Shown: positions 9,916 through 20,461, numbered from the stretch's first letter. The stretch is DNA of 64,000 nucleotides from Brachypodium distachyon (GCF_000005505.3 NC_016133.3:22346555-22410554), one strand, 5' to 3'. The notes: generated by a model from the letters alone, not told the origin. Translations and numbers: made by a program.

Positions 9916-12593
9916 ATGGCGAGTCCCGACACCGAGCCTGCGACCGAAAGGGGGCCGTCCAAGGGCTCCGCGGTGGAGCGTGCGGCGAACCGACCGTCGA
10001 GGAAGAAGAAAGTCGCCTTTCGCTCGCGTGGGGATCCTCCGGTGGTCCCGATGGCTCCGATGGAGGATGATTGGGCTCACGACTACCTTCTCCGGTCTTC
10101 GACAAGCCCCGAGGACCTTGTCCAGCTGGAGGAGGCGGGATACTTCCCCAAGGGGGACGGTGTTTTGCCCGACGGGGAGGAGTTCAAGCTCGACCACAAG
10201 CGGCGTCCAGGGTGCATCTTGGTGTTTTCGGCCTGGTTCCATGTCGGCTTGTGTGTGCCCGTCCACCCTTCCTGATGGAGTTATTGGAGACGTACGGCAT
10301 CGAGTTAGCCCAGCTGCACCCTTCGGCGATTGTGAAGGTGAACGTGTTTCACTGGCTGTGCGAGACGGCGCTTCACGAGGAGCCTCGATGAAGCTGCTGC
10401 TGTTCTACTTCACCGTGGAGGTGAGGGAGTAGCTCACTCCTGACGGCTTTACCCTGAGCGCCTTCGGTTCGGTGAACCTGAGGCTTCGTTCCGGCTTTGG
10501 AGACGACTTCCTGCTCATGCCGGGGAGGAGCACGGTAAAGTTGTTTGACAAGTGGGAGTCCCAGTGGTTTTTCCTTCAGGCTTCGAAGACGCGTCTTCGA
10601 CACTCAAGCAATCTTCCTCGACACTCGGGGGCTGGGGGCCTCAAGGAGGTGCCTCACCCAGGTGAGCTTCAGTCGACCGACCTTTGGAAGGTGACCAAGA
10701 TGAAGGAGGTGTCCGCCGAGAGGAGCTTCCGTGACCTCATGGAGGAGATGGTGATGGCGGGGCGTTTCATGATGAGCAGCCGTCCAAGCTCCGAGCTTGG
10801 GATTCCTCGGGCTTTCCGTCCTCCGCATGCCGTCACCACACGTGAGTACCGCTTCCTTTTTCCTTTCGGGCCTTGGTTGTTTTTTCCTTGCGGTGGTACT
10901 TAACGACTTTGGCTTGTCTTTTTTCAATGACGCTTTTCGAGGAGAGGGCGGCGCTGTGGGCCGCGCAACTGATAGGTCCGTACGGCGGGCCGGAGCACCG
11001 TGGCTATGAGACCAAGATCAGCGGCGGGGGATGTCATAACATCATCGCGAAGTGCTTCGGGAAGATGGTGCTGATGCGACATGATCCGAAGTACGGGTGC
11101 CTCCTTCGAGTGGGCGATCGCTACTCCCGCTTGGCGACACCGTCGATGCTGGCGGTAGGGTCCAAGTTGCGGGACACCTGCGGGAAGGTGAAGACGGGGA
11201 TGGTGGTGCTGGGCCTGGCGGTGCCTCTTGCGCCAGTCCCGAAGATACCTCGTCCGTTGAGTGGATGCAAGAGGAAGGCTCCCTCAACTCCTTCTCCTTC
11301 TTACGACTATGCCCCGGCAGATTTGGCGGATCCCGTCGTGGGTGAGTCGAGGTCCCCTTTGAGGGTGACCTTGGACCTGCACATGAAGGGGAAGATCGGA
11401 CTTGAGCACGTGCTTCCTCCTTCGAGCCACGGGGTTGAGGCTTTCACTCGCGAGACAAGGCTTCTTCGGCTGCGGAGCGACTCGGTGATGGAGTTGTCGA
11501 CCGGAGCCAGCGGTGGGGGCGTCCCGGTGTTCTCCATCGGTCGCGAGCGTCCTGAGGAGGATGCTCCTACCTCGGGTGAGTGCCTTTCTCTTTGGCGGTG
11601 TCGATCTTCTTTGAAGATTCTGACATGGTTTCCTTGGTTTGCTTTCAGGTGCGAGGGTCGCGGCTCCCGAGGTTCCCGAGGGCGAGCCCCCGACTCAAGC
11701 GAGGGGTGGAGAGCTTCCGTCGACCGAGGATGGGGTGAGAGACCCTCTCGTGACACTGGAGCTGGTGAGCGTCCGTGACATGTCTCCCTCGGTCCTCCGG
11801 TTTGTCTTTTGGGCTAACTCCGTTTTATTTGTAGGTGAGGGGTTTGGTCGAGGCCGTGGGCGCCCTTCCTGCCCTCAAGACTCAGGTGGAGGCGCTTTCT
11901 GCCGCTTTGGACGTGGAGATGTCCAAGTCTACCCTTGCCTTGAGCGAGCTGGCTTCGGAGAGGGTGTGACGCGAGGCCGTGGAGGCCGAGCTTTCCCGCG
12001 TTTCGGCGGAGCTCGCGGCCATGGAGACCAGGGCTCGGCTTGCTGAGGAGCGCCAGGCGGACGAGCTTGCGAAGACTCGTCGAGTCGAGGAGCACTTGGT
12101 GGTGGACAACCTTGATAGGGAGCACGCTCGAGCGGAGGCTGCTTCCCTGAAGGTGGAGTTGGCTGCAACGAGGGACGACCCGATGCTCGCTTCTCGTGCT
12201 CGCCCTCCTTCGGATCATCGTCCCGAGGTGGTTTCGCTTTTGCTTGCTCAGGCCATCGAGATTCGGGAGACAATGATTTGCTTGAGGAGCGTTTCCTAGC
12301 CGGACCTTGCTCCGTGTCGTATGGTGGATGAGCCGAGCAGGGTGCTTACTTCCCAGGTGGAGCTCATCGAGCCTACCGTGAAGAAGTGCCTCCTGAGTAT
12401 GGGTGCTCGACTTGTTTCTTCGGCGGTTGCGGCAGTCCTGGACGGCGGTTCCGGGATGAGCGCGCTTGAGGGTGAGATGTCTCACAGGGCGAAAAAGTTT
12501 CTGGCTGACCAGGGTGCTCCTCTTCGTGTTCGGGCTCGACACTTTGTGCGTTGCCTTGAGCCCGCTCTTCAGGAGGGTGATGGTGAGGTGTGA
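9916..12593 (+). pseudogene. Antisense gene of Gypsy 1 (PF04195-like domain plus coiled coil)
   Basis: Plus-strand gene opposite to gag-pol. The N-terminal exon encodes a Lys/Arg-rich start and a block (LVFSAWFHVGLCVPVHPF..., LETYGIELAQLHPSAI, FHWLCETAL) like the plant 'putative gypsy type transposon' domain PF04195. Later exons encode a GGCHN...RYSRLATPSM...LRDTCGK segment and a C-terminal Glu/Ala/Arg-rich coiled coil (about 11950-12290). Introns with GT-AG ends lie at 11576-11648 and 11765-11834, at the same places as in element 2; an upstream acceptor abuts the ATG. Damage: frameshifts at about 10272, 10430 and 10610, stops near 11967 and 12296, and the acceptor expected near 10929 reads CAA. 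Function unknown; a structural or regulatory role has been proposed for such ORFs only by inference. Confidence 0.75.
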
Positions 12594-13569
12594 GCCCCGT
12601 CGCCCTCGGAGTTGGTGATGTATATCAGCTGCTTACTTATGCGATGTTGCATATCTCCACTTGACTTAGCCTCATGGCTAGCATGTTTAGGCTTTTAGTC
12701 GTAGAGGTTGTAAGGCAGCTTTTTTGTTGTGTTTCATGCTTCACTATGTGGTCAACATTATCGGAAATGTTAACTTAGCTCAGCATGTATTTCTCATGTT
12801 TCACCATGTAGTCGACATTATCGGAAATGTTAACTTGGCTCAACATGTGTTTCTCAGAATACTACATTTTCTTCTTGTGAAGTACTATATTTCCTCAGTT
12901 TATACAGCTCGCGATCGTTTGCTATGATTACACTTTTGTGTCATCAGTTGCTGTCGCCGTTGGGATATGACTTGGCTTCGGTGCCTTAGGCCATGGTGAC
13001 GAGCCATGGGTCCTAGTACCCTTGTGAGGGTCACAATCGATATGCCAGTAGTGATCCGGACATTTCGACTAGCCGTTCGGGAAATTTCATACGGAATTTT
13101 CCCTTTTCGGACTTCAGGAAGTTATGCTTTCCCGTGATTATTATGGAGCTTTAACCCGGTTACTATCATGCAGGCCCGCGCGCGACGTCTCGCATACGGG
13201 TAGCATGGTTCTCCGAGGTAAGTAAGCTCATGCATAACTCGCTTATTTACGGTTCCCCTTAAATGCATTTTAAGGAGCTTCCGGTCCTCGGGGGACTTGG
13301 TTCTACTTGGTGGATGGCCTCGAGGCACGCTAGGATCCACCAAGGAACAAGTTGCTAGTAGCGACCTATGTCCGTGGACATTTTTAGAGGATGCTCGGAC
13401 CAACGGAGGCCTTTCCGTGTTCCTCGGTGAGCGGCACAGGGGCAGCGGCTCTTTTATGACGATGAGTCGTGTGAGTGTCTCGTGTCACTCTTAATTTTTC
13501 CTCAAAGACTTGCTTTATTTATCCTTGCTTCCTTGTCTTAACGTATGGCCCGATGGGCACTTACAAGCC
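12594..13569. other. Non-coding spacer between antisense gene and pol (Gypsy 1)
   Basis: Holds the 3' region shared by the antisense gene and by pol, which converge here. It contains two tandem copies of a roughly 60-bp unit with an AACATT-ATCGGA-AATGTT hairpin (12735-12860). The same region, equally conserved, follows the antisense gene of element 2 (46485-47470). No coding sense on either strand. Confidence 0.6.
12735..12860. repeat. Tandem hairpin repeat shared by both Gypsy elements
   Basis: Two copies of a unit containing AACATTATCGGAAATGTTAAC. The arms AACATT and AATGTT can pair around ATCGGA. Two matching copies occur in element 2 at about 46624-46745. Position suggests a role in 3' end formation, which is inference. 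Confidence 0.6.
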
Positions 13570-14760
13570 TTATGTAGACGTGGCCTCGTTGGCGCTTATG
13601 ATCCCTCGAAGTTTCGTAGGGAAGAGGCCGGTTGGGCGTTGATGATCTCCTTTCGGGAGCGGCAAGGATTGCCCTTGAAAGTCCTCCTTAGGCGTAGAAA
13701 CGTCGGACTTGTCGCCGTTCCAGGCATGGACAAGATTTTGCCCTTTCATATTCTCGAGGTGGTACGCACCATTTCCCAACACTGCGACGATGCGGTATGG
13801 TCCTTCCCATTTAGGGTCGAGTTTGCGCTGGAGCTTTGGGTCGACATTCTTTTTCAGTACGAGATCTCCTTGGGAGAAGGCTCGTTCCCGCACCCTTGTG
13901 TTGTAGAAGCGTGCGGCGCTTTGCTCGTAGACGGCGTGTCTCATGAGGGCTTTGTCACAAGCTTCTTCCACAATATCGACGGTTGTCTTGTGATGCTCTT
14001 CATTTTCGATGAAGGCAATTGGGTGGCTTCTTGGAGCCTTTCGACCCGAGGTGAGCGGAACTCAACCTCGGCGGGAAGAACTGTTTTGGCTCCATACACC
14101 AAAGAGAATGGTGTTCGGCCCGTGGAACGGCTTACGGAGGTGCGTATGCCCCAAACTACACTAGCAAGTTCATCTCCCCATGCTCCCCTTGCTTTGCTAA
14201 CCGTGTGCTCTACCCTTCGGCGGAGTCCTTGGAGGATTAGTCCATTTGCCCTTTCGCATGCGCCGTTGCTCTTGGGGTAAGGTACGAATGCAAAGTGCAG
14301 CTTGACCTCAAGGCATTCGCAGAATTTGATGAATTCCGCACAGTCGAACTATTTACCGTTGTCCACGGTTAGCTTTCGCAGGACACCATATCGGCATATG
14401 ATGTTTTCCCAGAAAATTTTTTGAACGGCCTGTGACGTGATCTTGCCAAGCGGCGCTGCTTCTATCCATTTGGAGAAGTAATCAATCATCACCACGAGGT
14501 ACTTACAGCCCCCGTTGCATGAGGGGAAAGGCCCGAGGAGGTCCATTCCCCAGCATGCAAATGGCTATGTTATCGAGATATTCTTCAGGGAAGTCACGGG
14601 CGCATGGATTGACTTAGCTATTTTCTAGCAAGCTTCGCATTTCCGTAATATGATGATTGCGTCTTGCACCATGGTGGGCCAATAGAATCCCTGACGTAAG
14701 GCTTTTGCCGCGGTGGCCCTTGGCTCAAGATGGTGGCCGCATATCCCTGAATGGATTTCC
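13570..14760 (-). pseudogene. Integrase region of Gypsy element 1
   Basis: Minus strand, from high to low coordinates: the HHCC zinc-binding part (GICGHHLEPRATAAK...LRKCEAC, 14625-14760), the catalytic core with MDLLGPFPSCNGGCKYLVVM (first Asp) and LTVDNGK (second Asp) at 14349-14546, and the C-terminal part ending with GDLVLKKN...PKWEGPYRIVAVLGNGAYHL (13570-13971). Directly after NGK a TAG replaces the Gln codon seen in element 2, so the core is cut before its catalytic Glu. Integrase would insert the cDNA into the host genome; this copy cannot. Confidence 0.8.
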
Positions 14761-14788
14761 AGGAGGAGCTCGGCCCCTCGGTCAGGAG

Positions 14789-15409
14789 TTATGCACTTAA
14801 GCAACGCGGCCGGTCCTTTCTTGTATAGGATGCGTCGAGGAGGACGTACATCTTGGCTTTTGCGAGCAGAGTTTTGGTGCTTGGGCCTTCCGCTTCTTCG
14901 TCCACCTCGCCTTTCAAGGCGTGGATAATCGGTGTCATCCAAGAGGGTGGAGCGTCGATGACCATGCTGGTCTTTGAAGTTTCGTCAAGGGCGTCAGCTT
15001 CTTCCTTTATGGATGGCGCGCGAATTACTTCGAAGAATGCACCGGGTGGCAGCGGTTCTTTGGAACCGGCCGTTCGGGTTAACCTGTCAGCCAAGTGATT
15101 TTCTCCTCATGGAATGCGTCGCGCCTCCATGCCCAGGAAATACCGCTCCATCTTGCGAACTTCTTCGATGTATTTCTTCATTCTTTCATCAAGGCATTGA
15201 TATGACTTGTCCACTTGGTTTATCACCAGTTGGGAGTCTCCCTGGATGAGAAGGCGTCGGACTCCCATGGCCTTGGCGAGTCGAAGTCTGAGAAGTAGCG
15301 CCTCGTATTCTGCCATATTGTTGGTGGCATTGAAGTCAAGATGTGCGGCGTATTCGAAGATCTTTCCAGCCCCCGCACCGTCGAGGCACTTAGAGCCGTC
15401 GAACCTCAT
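14789..15409 (-). pseudogene. Second (archaeal-type) RNase H of Gypsy element 1
   Basis: 15409-15107 encodes MRFDGSKCLDGAGAG, NNMAEYEALLLRLRLAKAMG and LIQGDSQLVINQV, the Asp, Glu and Asp motifs of an RNase H-like fold. It continues in 15094-14789 with RTAGSKEPLPPGAF. An added RNase H of this type downstream of the standard one is known from the Tat lineage. The first motif now directly follows RT because the normal RNase H region is deleted at about 15410-15420. Confidence 0.75.
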
Positions 15410-17466
15410 CTAATGTACTTGCGGAGATTGTCGAAGGTTTCACGCAGGTCCTTGGGATGAGTTCCTGCAATTTGACTTTTGATGACGGCGTCATCAACGT
15501 ATATTTCGGCGTTCCTCCCCAATTGTTCCTTGAGGATGTGGCTAACGAGGCGTTGGAAAGTTGCGCCGGCGTTCCTCAAACAAAAAGGCATCCTGCGATA
15601 GCAGAAGGTGCCGATGGGAGTGATGAAGCTTGTTTTCTCCTCGTCTTCCTTGGCCATGTGGACTTGGTGATATCCTGAATAACCATCCAAGAAACTCAAC
15701 CTTTCGCATCCCGCCGTGGAGTCGACCAGTTGGTCGATCCGAGGGAGCAGGTAGTCGTCCTTGGGGCACGCCTTGTTCAGGTCGGTAAAGTCGACACACA
15801 TTCGCCACTTGTCGTTGGCCTTCTTCACCAAGACATGATTGGCTAACCATTCGGGGTGCCAAACTTCTCGGATTAGCCCGGCGTCGGAAAGTTTGGCGAT
15901 TTCTCGCTTGATGACCTTGCATCGCTCGGTGGAGAGTTTCCGAAGTTTTTGCTTTACGGGAGCTTTGTCGGGCCTTACAGCGAGGCGATGCTCCATGACG
16001 TCGTGCGGGACTCCTCCCATGTCGGAAGGCGACCAACCGAAGAGATCGGAATTCTTGCGAAGTAGGTCGACGAGTTCTTCCTCGAGTTTACTCAGGAGGT
16101 TGGCCCCGATCTTCACCGTGCGCGTGGCGTCTTCTTGGGAGACGCGTACTTCCTTGAGTTCTCCTTCGGGGAGGGGCTTAGGGATGTAGCGCTCTGGGTG
16201 ATCGGTTCCGGATGCTCCTACATTCGAAAACATGTTGATACTCTTAGATGATTTTCCCTTTTCGGCACACTTGGTCTCATGGCAGTAGAGAGTCTTCCTG
16301 TCGGAAGATTGCTCGCCGCAGACCGTTATCACACCTTTTGGGCCCGGGATCTTCATACACAAGAAGTTGTGGTGGACGGCGGCGCAGAGACAGTTTAGCG
16401 TAGTCCTCCCGAGGATGGCGTTAAAGGAGGCCTCCATGTCCACTACATCGAAGCGCACGAGCTCGGTTCGATGATTTGGGGCGTCCCCGAAGGTCGTGAG
16501 GAGCTCAATTTGTCCAAGCGGCTGAATGGACTTCCCCGGTACGAAGCCGGTGAAAGGATAAAGGGATGGCTGCAACGAGCCGTTCTTGTATCCCCCTTGT
16601 GGTTCCATCATCTTCTTCAAAGTGCTCAGATATAGGATGTCGGCGGAACTTCCGCCATCCACCAGAATCTTTTTGAGCTCAGAATTTGTGACGATCACCG
16701 TCACGAAGAGCGCGTTGTCATGCGGGAAGCGTATCCCCTTGACGTCTTCCTCGGTGAAGGTGATTGGCATGCTTGCCCATTTCGGTGGTGGTGTCGGGGT
16801 GAAGGTTCCCACGACATTGACTTTGCGAGCATACTCCTTGCGCTGTCGCTTCGATCCCCGGCCTGTGGCGGAGCCCCTGAGTATCACTCCGACGTGATGC
16901 GCGGGTTCTTGAAACGGGAGGTTGTCTTCCTTAGGTGCCGGGTCAGCCACGAGGACGTTGGCGGGGCGCGGAGCCTCGGCAGTTTTTTCATTCTTGCGCC
17001 GGGCCTGCATTCGTGCCTGGAATTCTTCGCGAGCCGCGATGAGAGTGTTGCACTCCTCAGTGCTATGGCTTGCCGAATTGTGGATGAGGCATCTCCCATT
17101 TTCTCTCTCGGTCGGACGAGGTGGCTTCTTGGGTTGCCAGGTCTTTTGGGATGATGCTTGTCCTTCGAAGGTGAAGATTTTCCGGGCTTGGTCGCCGGCG
17201 CCCTTTTTCCCCCACCTCCTCCTCTTCTTCTTGGAAGATGAAGCAGGCGCAGGGGGTTTGTCGGACGAGGGAGTTCCTTCGGGAGCGGCGCGTGGCGCGT
17301 CCTTCTTAGAAATGTCCCTGTCTTCGCCTCGGGCGTATTCCTGCAAGATCCGATAAAGCTCCTCGGTCGTCCTTGGAGGATTGCGACTTAGGGCCTGATT
17401 ACTTCTCCTTGGAGAAGGCCTTGCATGCATGCGTCGATCACGGTGGTCAACGGAAAGAGGTTGCAC
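15406..17466 (-). pseudogene. Gag C-terminus, protease and RT of Gypsy element 1
   Basis: One 686-codon open frame. It starts in gag (RTTEELYRILQEYARGE), has a CLIHNSASHSTEEC zinc-knuckle-like motif, an aspartic protease core ILVDGGSSADILY, and an RT with VDFTDLNKACPKDDY, SFLDGYSGYHQ, MPFCLRNAGATFQRL and the catalytic YVDD. The usual thumb, connection and RNase H that follow RT in element 2 (49356-49994) are missing: the frame jumps from NLRKYIR directly to the second RNase H. The gag start is also cut off by a deletion at about 17446-17452. Protein would process the polyprotein and copy RNA, but the deletions argue against autonomy. Confidence 0.85.
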
Positions 17467-18575
17467 ATCTCGACGGGACCTCCCCCGGCGGCCCGTATGG
17501 CGGTGGAGTAGACATCCAAAAATTGAAGAGGATTCAACTCCCTGTCGTACCGCCGTATTGTGGGTGGCTTGAACCTCGGCGAAAAAGGCGCGTCTTGGAT
17601 CTCCCGCGTGAGCGGGTTGCAGGTCGGCCGATTCTTTTGGTTCCTTCGGTGGCGAGGTCCTCCCTCGTCGCTTTCGTCGCTAGAGGGGTCGCTTGGAGAA
17701 TGATCTCGGCGTTTTCTTGGAGGGTCAGAGCATCGACGGGAATTTCTTTCGCCGCCGGCACGGGCTCCGGATTTCGCCACTTGCTCGTTTCCATGCACGC
17801 TGGGGTCTCGTTCCTCGCGAGGCGCAGCTTGAGGTGGTACCTGGTGGCCGCCTTGTTCGACCCCGACGAGGGGAGCAAGGGGTGCTTGCGGGGCACTCAT
17901 AAAGCGAGGTTGATGTTGAGTATGTGCGAGTTGGAGAGTGCTTGCGGGGCACTCATAAAGCGGAAGCCCCCAGTAAGGATGATACCAAGGAGCTCCTTGG
18001 GCAATCGCGGCGAGTGCTAGTGGAGGTAATCCAGGGTTGGAGGGGTCGTAGGCCGGGACTCCTTGGTTTTCTGGCGCGGATCCTCCCGACGCCACATTGT
18101 TTCCTCTTGTAGGTTCCGAGGGCAGGGTCACCACTGGTTGTAGGGAAGGTGGCACGAAACCCATCGAGCGAGGCATGCCGAGTTTCGTATCCCCTGTGGG
18201 GGCGGCAACCGTAGGCAGCTCGCCGATCCTTGCCCCTACGTTGGTGAGTGTCAAGGGACCGCCTATGACGGTTTCGAGCACCTCAGTTCCTTCCGGGACG
18301 GCCGGTAGTGGAGGGGCGACCGTGACTTCTGTCGTGGCGACCATGCTTGCGGCGACGTCCGGATTGGTGAGGGTTCCTTTTTCCTCGGGAGCCACCGAGT
18401 CACTTGTTTTCTTCGTTTGCAACCGTGTAGACTTCGCGGCAAATTGGGGACCCGATGAAGTAGGCTTCGTCGGGGCCTTTAAATCTTCAATTGCGGCGAG
18501 GGTTCTCCACGGTCGGCGCCACTGTTGTTGTTCTCGACAACAATTAGAGTAAGGGGTGCCAAACCTCGGTGGCAC
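17388..18575 (-). pseudogene. Gag N-terminal region of Gypsy element 1
   Basis: 395-codon open frame on the minus strand starting in the LTR/PBS area and running to the deletion point. It contains the spacer-rich N-terminus, an RNQKNRPTCNPLTREIQDAPF segment and NPLQFLDVYSTAIRAAGGGP, the start of the retrotransposon gag domain. Compared with element 2, about 200 bp encoding the core of that domain (ALTGMAQ... to ...IANPPS in element 2) are missing, and the two sides are in different frames. True translation start not determined; a Met near 18500 or upstream could serve. Confidence 0.75.
18507..18522 (-). other. Primer-binding site of Gypsy element 1
   Basis: Minus strand GTGGCGCCGACCGTGG directly follows the 5' LTR. 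The TGGCGCC start is common in plant Gypsy elements primed by tRNA 3' ends. I do not assign the tRNA. Confidence 0.7.
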
Positions 18576-19340
18576 AAGTACGAGTATAAAAGTAGGGCGT
18601 GTATGCCGGCCTTATAGAGAAGTCGCCGTACACTTGGACAAGTTGATGCGTCGATATTTTTTGAATAGGTTCGGTCGACCTTGCGGGTGCGACTTAGTCC
18701 TATGTTAGGAGAAGCTTCGAGGGGGTCGTTAGTCAAAGCGTTCGGGTCGATCCAGTCTCCCCAAATCACTTAGCGAGAGGTCGAAAGGGGCCGCCTCGTA
18801 CTTGGGCCGAACGAAGCTTCCCAAGTAGCGAGGTCGAGATACCCTTAAGACTCTAACCGATTTCCTCTCCTTCGGACTCGGGCTGAACGAGGCTTCTCGA
18901 GATTTCGAAACTAGAGCTCCTCTCAAAGAGGCTCTGTAGCCCTCTCCCTTGAGTTTATTCAAGTGAAAGTGAATGATACATGCTCCCATGGGGGGTTATT
19001 TATAGTCTAGGGGTCAATGACAAAGACGATGGCTATCTTTGGGGGAGAGAAAAAAGTGGGGGCAAAATGGTAAAAGTAGCTTCTTGGTTCATATCTTTTG
19101 TGTTCACCATGTGAGAAAAGTGGCGATTGGTTCATGGTCTATCATGAACTAAGGGCCTCTCTTCACACTTTTTTTGCCCCTACTCTAACTCATTTGACTT
19201 TTTAACATGGTATGAGAGGTTTGACTTGTTGACTTGTCTTCTTTTGCCACGTAGGTTTGACCGTGCCACGTGGACGTTTTGACTCGTGCTTGGGAAATAT
19301 TGACCTAGTTGTCGTCACGTAGGATTTACGGTCCGACCAT
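18523..19340 (-). repeat. 5' LTR of Gypsy element 1 (outer end missing)
   Basis: 818 bp that match 7247-8095. The similarity stops at ...GGTCCGACCAT (19340), about 26 bp short of the LTR terminus present in the other copy. The TATAAATA box is at 18997-19004 (minus strand). Confidence 0.85.
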
Positions 19341-19396
19341 CGTTCCTCAAATGCCGCGGGTTATTTTGATGTGATTATTTTGTTAACTAGTTCCAG

Positions 19397-19983
19397 AGGA
19401 AATTATTTCATGGTTGGCAAGCGGTTGAACGTGACCACGGACATCAAGGAAGCGTTCCGGTTGTCGCTGCAGACTATGACAGATTGGGAGCTCAGTCGTG
19501 CGCGACTTTCCAAGAGCTACTTCTTTTTCAGGAGTTATTCGCCTTCTCATTACAGGTGGATTTATGGGGACATGGATTTTATCGCACAAACTTTGATTTA
19601 CATCCCAAATTTCAGCTCGAACTCGAACGCAGAAATGGCACATGGGACACGGGGGGCTCGTGCGCGGACCAGCAGGAACTACCACCGGCGGCGACCAATC
19701 CAGCGAGGAGGAGTACTCGTGGATGAACGCGATGATCTCCAGCGCCACGCGAGGCCTGAGGACGAAGGGGAGAAACGCCCGGTTCCTGAACATAACGTAC
19801 ATGACGGAGCTGCGGAGGGACGGCCACCTGTCGCGGCACCGGGAGCCCGGGACGCCGCCGGACGCGCCGGAGGACTGCAACCACTGGTGCCTGCCGGGCG
19901 TGCCGGATGCGTGGAACCAGGCCCTCTACGTCCACCTCCTAGCCTTGGGGTATGATTCCAGGACAAAAACAGAACACAGATAG
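19397..19983 (+). pseudogene. TBL/DUF231 O-acetyltransferase, exons 3-4, with frameshift
   Basis: The acceptor AG at 19395-19396 joins in phase to the donor after 7168, giving ...IKA-GNYFMVGKRLNVTT, the expected TBL continuation. Exon 3 is 19397-19555. A 77-nt intron (19556-19632) leads to exon 4 (19633-19983), which carries NGTWDTGGSC and later the second catalytic motif DxxH in PEDCNHWCLPGVPDAWNQ. Between the TGGSC motif (about 19655) and SSEEEYSWM (about 19700) the reading frame changes by the equivalent of one missing base (or two extra). As written, the frame of exon 4 hits a stop at 19724-19726 and loses the DxxH motif. Without the shift the protein would be about 418 residues, a usual TBL length. 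A real null allele or an assembly error are both possible. Confidence 0.8.
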
Positions 19984-20175
19984 CAGATGATTAACGGTTT
20001 CCTTTCCAGTTTCCACACATGGATCTTCGTATGTTTAGAGCAAGGGTAATAATAATATCCGAACCCCTCTAAAGTATAATAGTCAGTTATAAGATGTTGT
20101 GTTTTATTAAATTTGGGTCCATATTTTACTCTCACAAATTGTCTGAGAGCTCGTGCTGTAACTGCCTGTTAGCAT

Positions 20176-20406
20176 AGGGCATCTATAATAGTGGTTGATA
20201 CTAAAATTTTTCTCTCCCTTTCTTAATATGTTTATTCATCTTTTTTTTTTGATGGACCCACATGTCATCTTCTTTCTTGTCTTGGTATCTGTGTAGTACC
20301 TGTTACTTTTTCGAGTAACCACTACTTAGTTGTAGTATTCATTTCTCCTCTACATTGGCCACTATTTTTTGGTATCCGTGTAGTACCCTTTGTTAAAGAT
20401 GCCCTT
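20176..20406. mobile_element. Putative small DNA transposon (MITE), GGGCATCT ends
   Basis: Starts GGGCATCTATAATAGTGG and ends ...GTTAAAGATGCCC, with GGGCATCT/AGATGCCC as inverted ends. The flanks are ATA on the left and TTA on the right, near the 3-bp target duplications of PIF/Harbinger elements but not identical. Superfamily therefore uncertain. Confidence 0.5.
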
Positions 20407-20461
20407 ACAGGCTACAACCCACTTCTACTTCTCACTCATCCAACTAAGCACCAATATGATA

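Larger units (their letters stand above)
7185..19340 (-). mobile_element. Ty3/Gypsy Tat-lineage retrotransposon 1, in TBL intron 2
   Basis: Minus-strand element with LTRs at 7247-8095 (3') and 18523-19340 (5'), a PBS next to the 5' LTR and a polypurine tract next to the 3' LTR. Order on the minus strand is gag, protease, RT, second (archaeal-type) RNase H, integrase, then an antisense gene on the plus strand before the 3' LTR. The extra RNase H and the antisense ORF between pol and 3' LTR are known hallmarks of the Tat lineage (Ogre/Retand). Internal deletions in gag and at the RT/RNase H junction, a frameshift and stops make it non-autonomous. Its ends are abnormal: the 5' LTR lacks its outer about 26 bp, and beyond the 3' LTR lie another 62 bp (7185-7246) that copy the PBS/gag start. 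Confidence 0.9.

Noticed and set aside
9178..10266. 362-codon minus-strand open frame in Gypsy 1
   Set aside because: Extremely Arg/Pro/Ala-rich, in GC-rich repetitive DNA opposite the antisense gene, and not conserved as a protein in element 2. Treated as a composition artefact.
10873..11778. Single 301-codon plus-strand ORF as an independent gene
   Set aside because: Comparison with element 2 shows it is a middle exon region of the antisense gene read through GT-AG introns, not a separate gene.
7247..19340. Simple LTR insertion with target duplication for Gypsy 1
   Set aside because: The right LTR is truncated, extra internal sequence lies outside the left LTR, and no 5-bp duplication was found.
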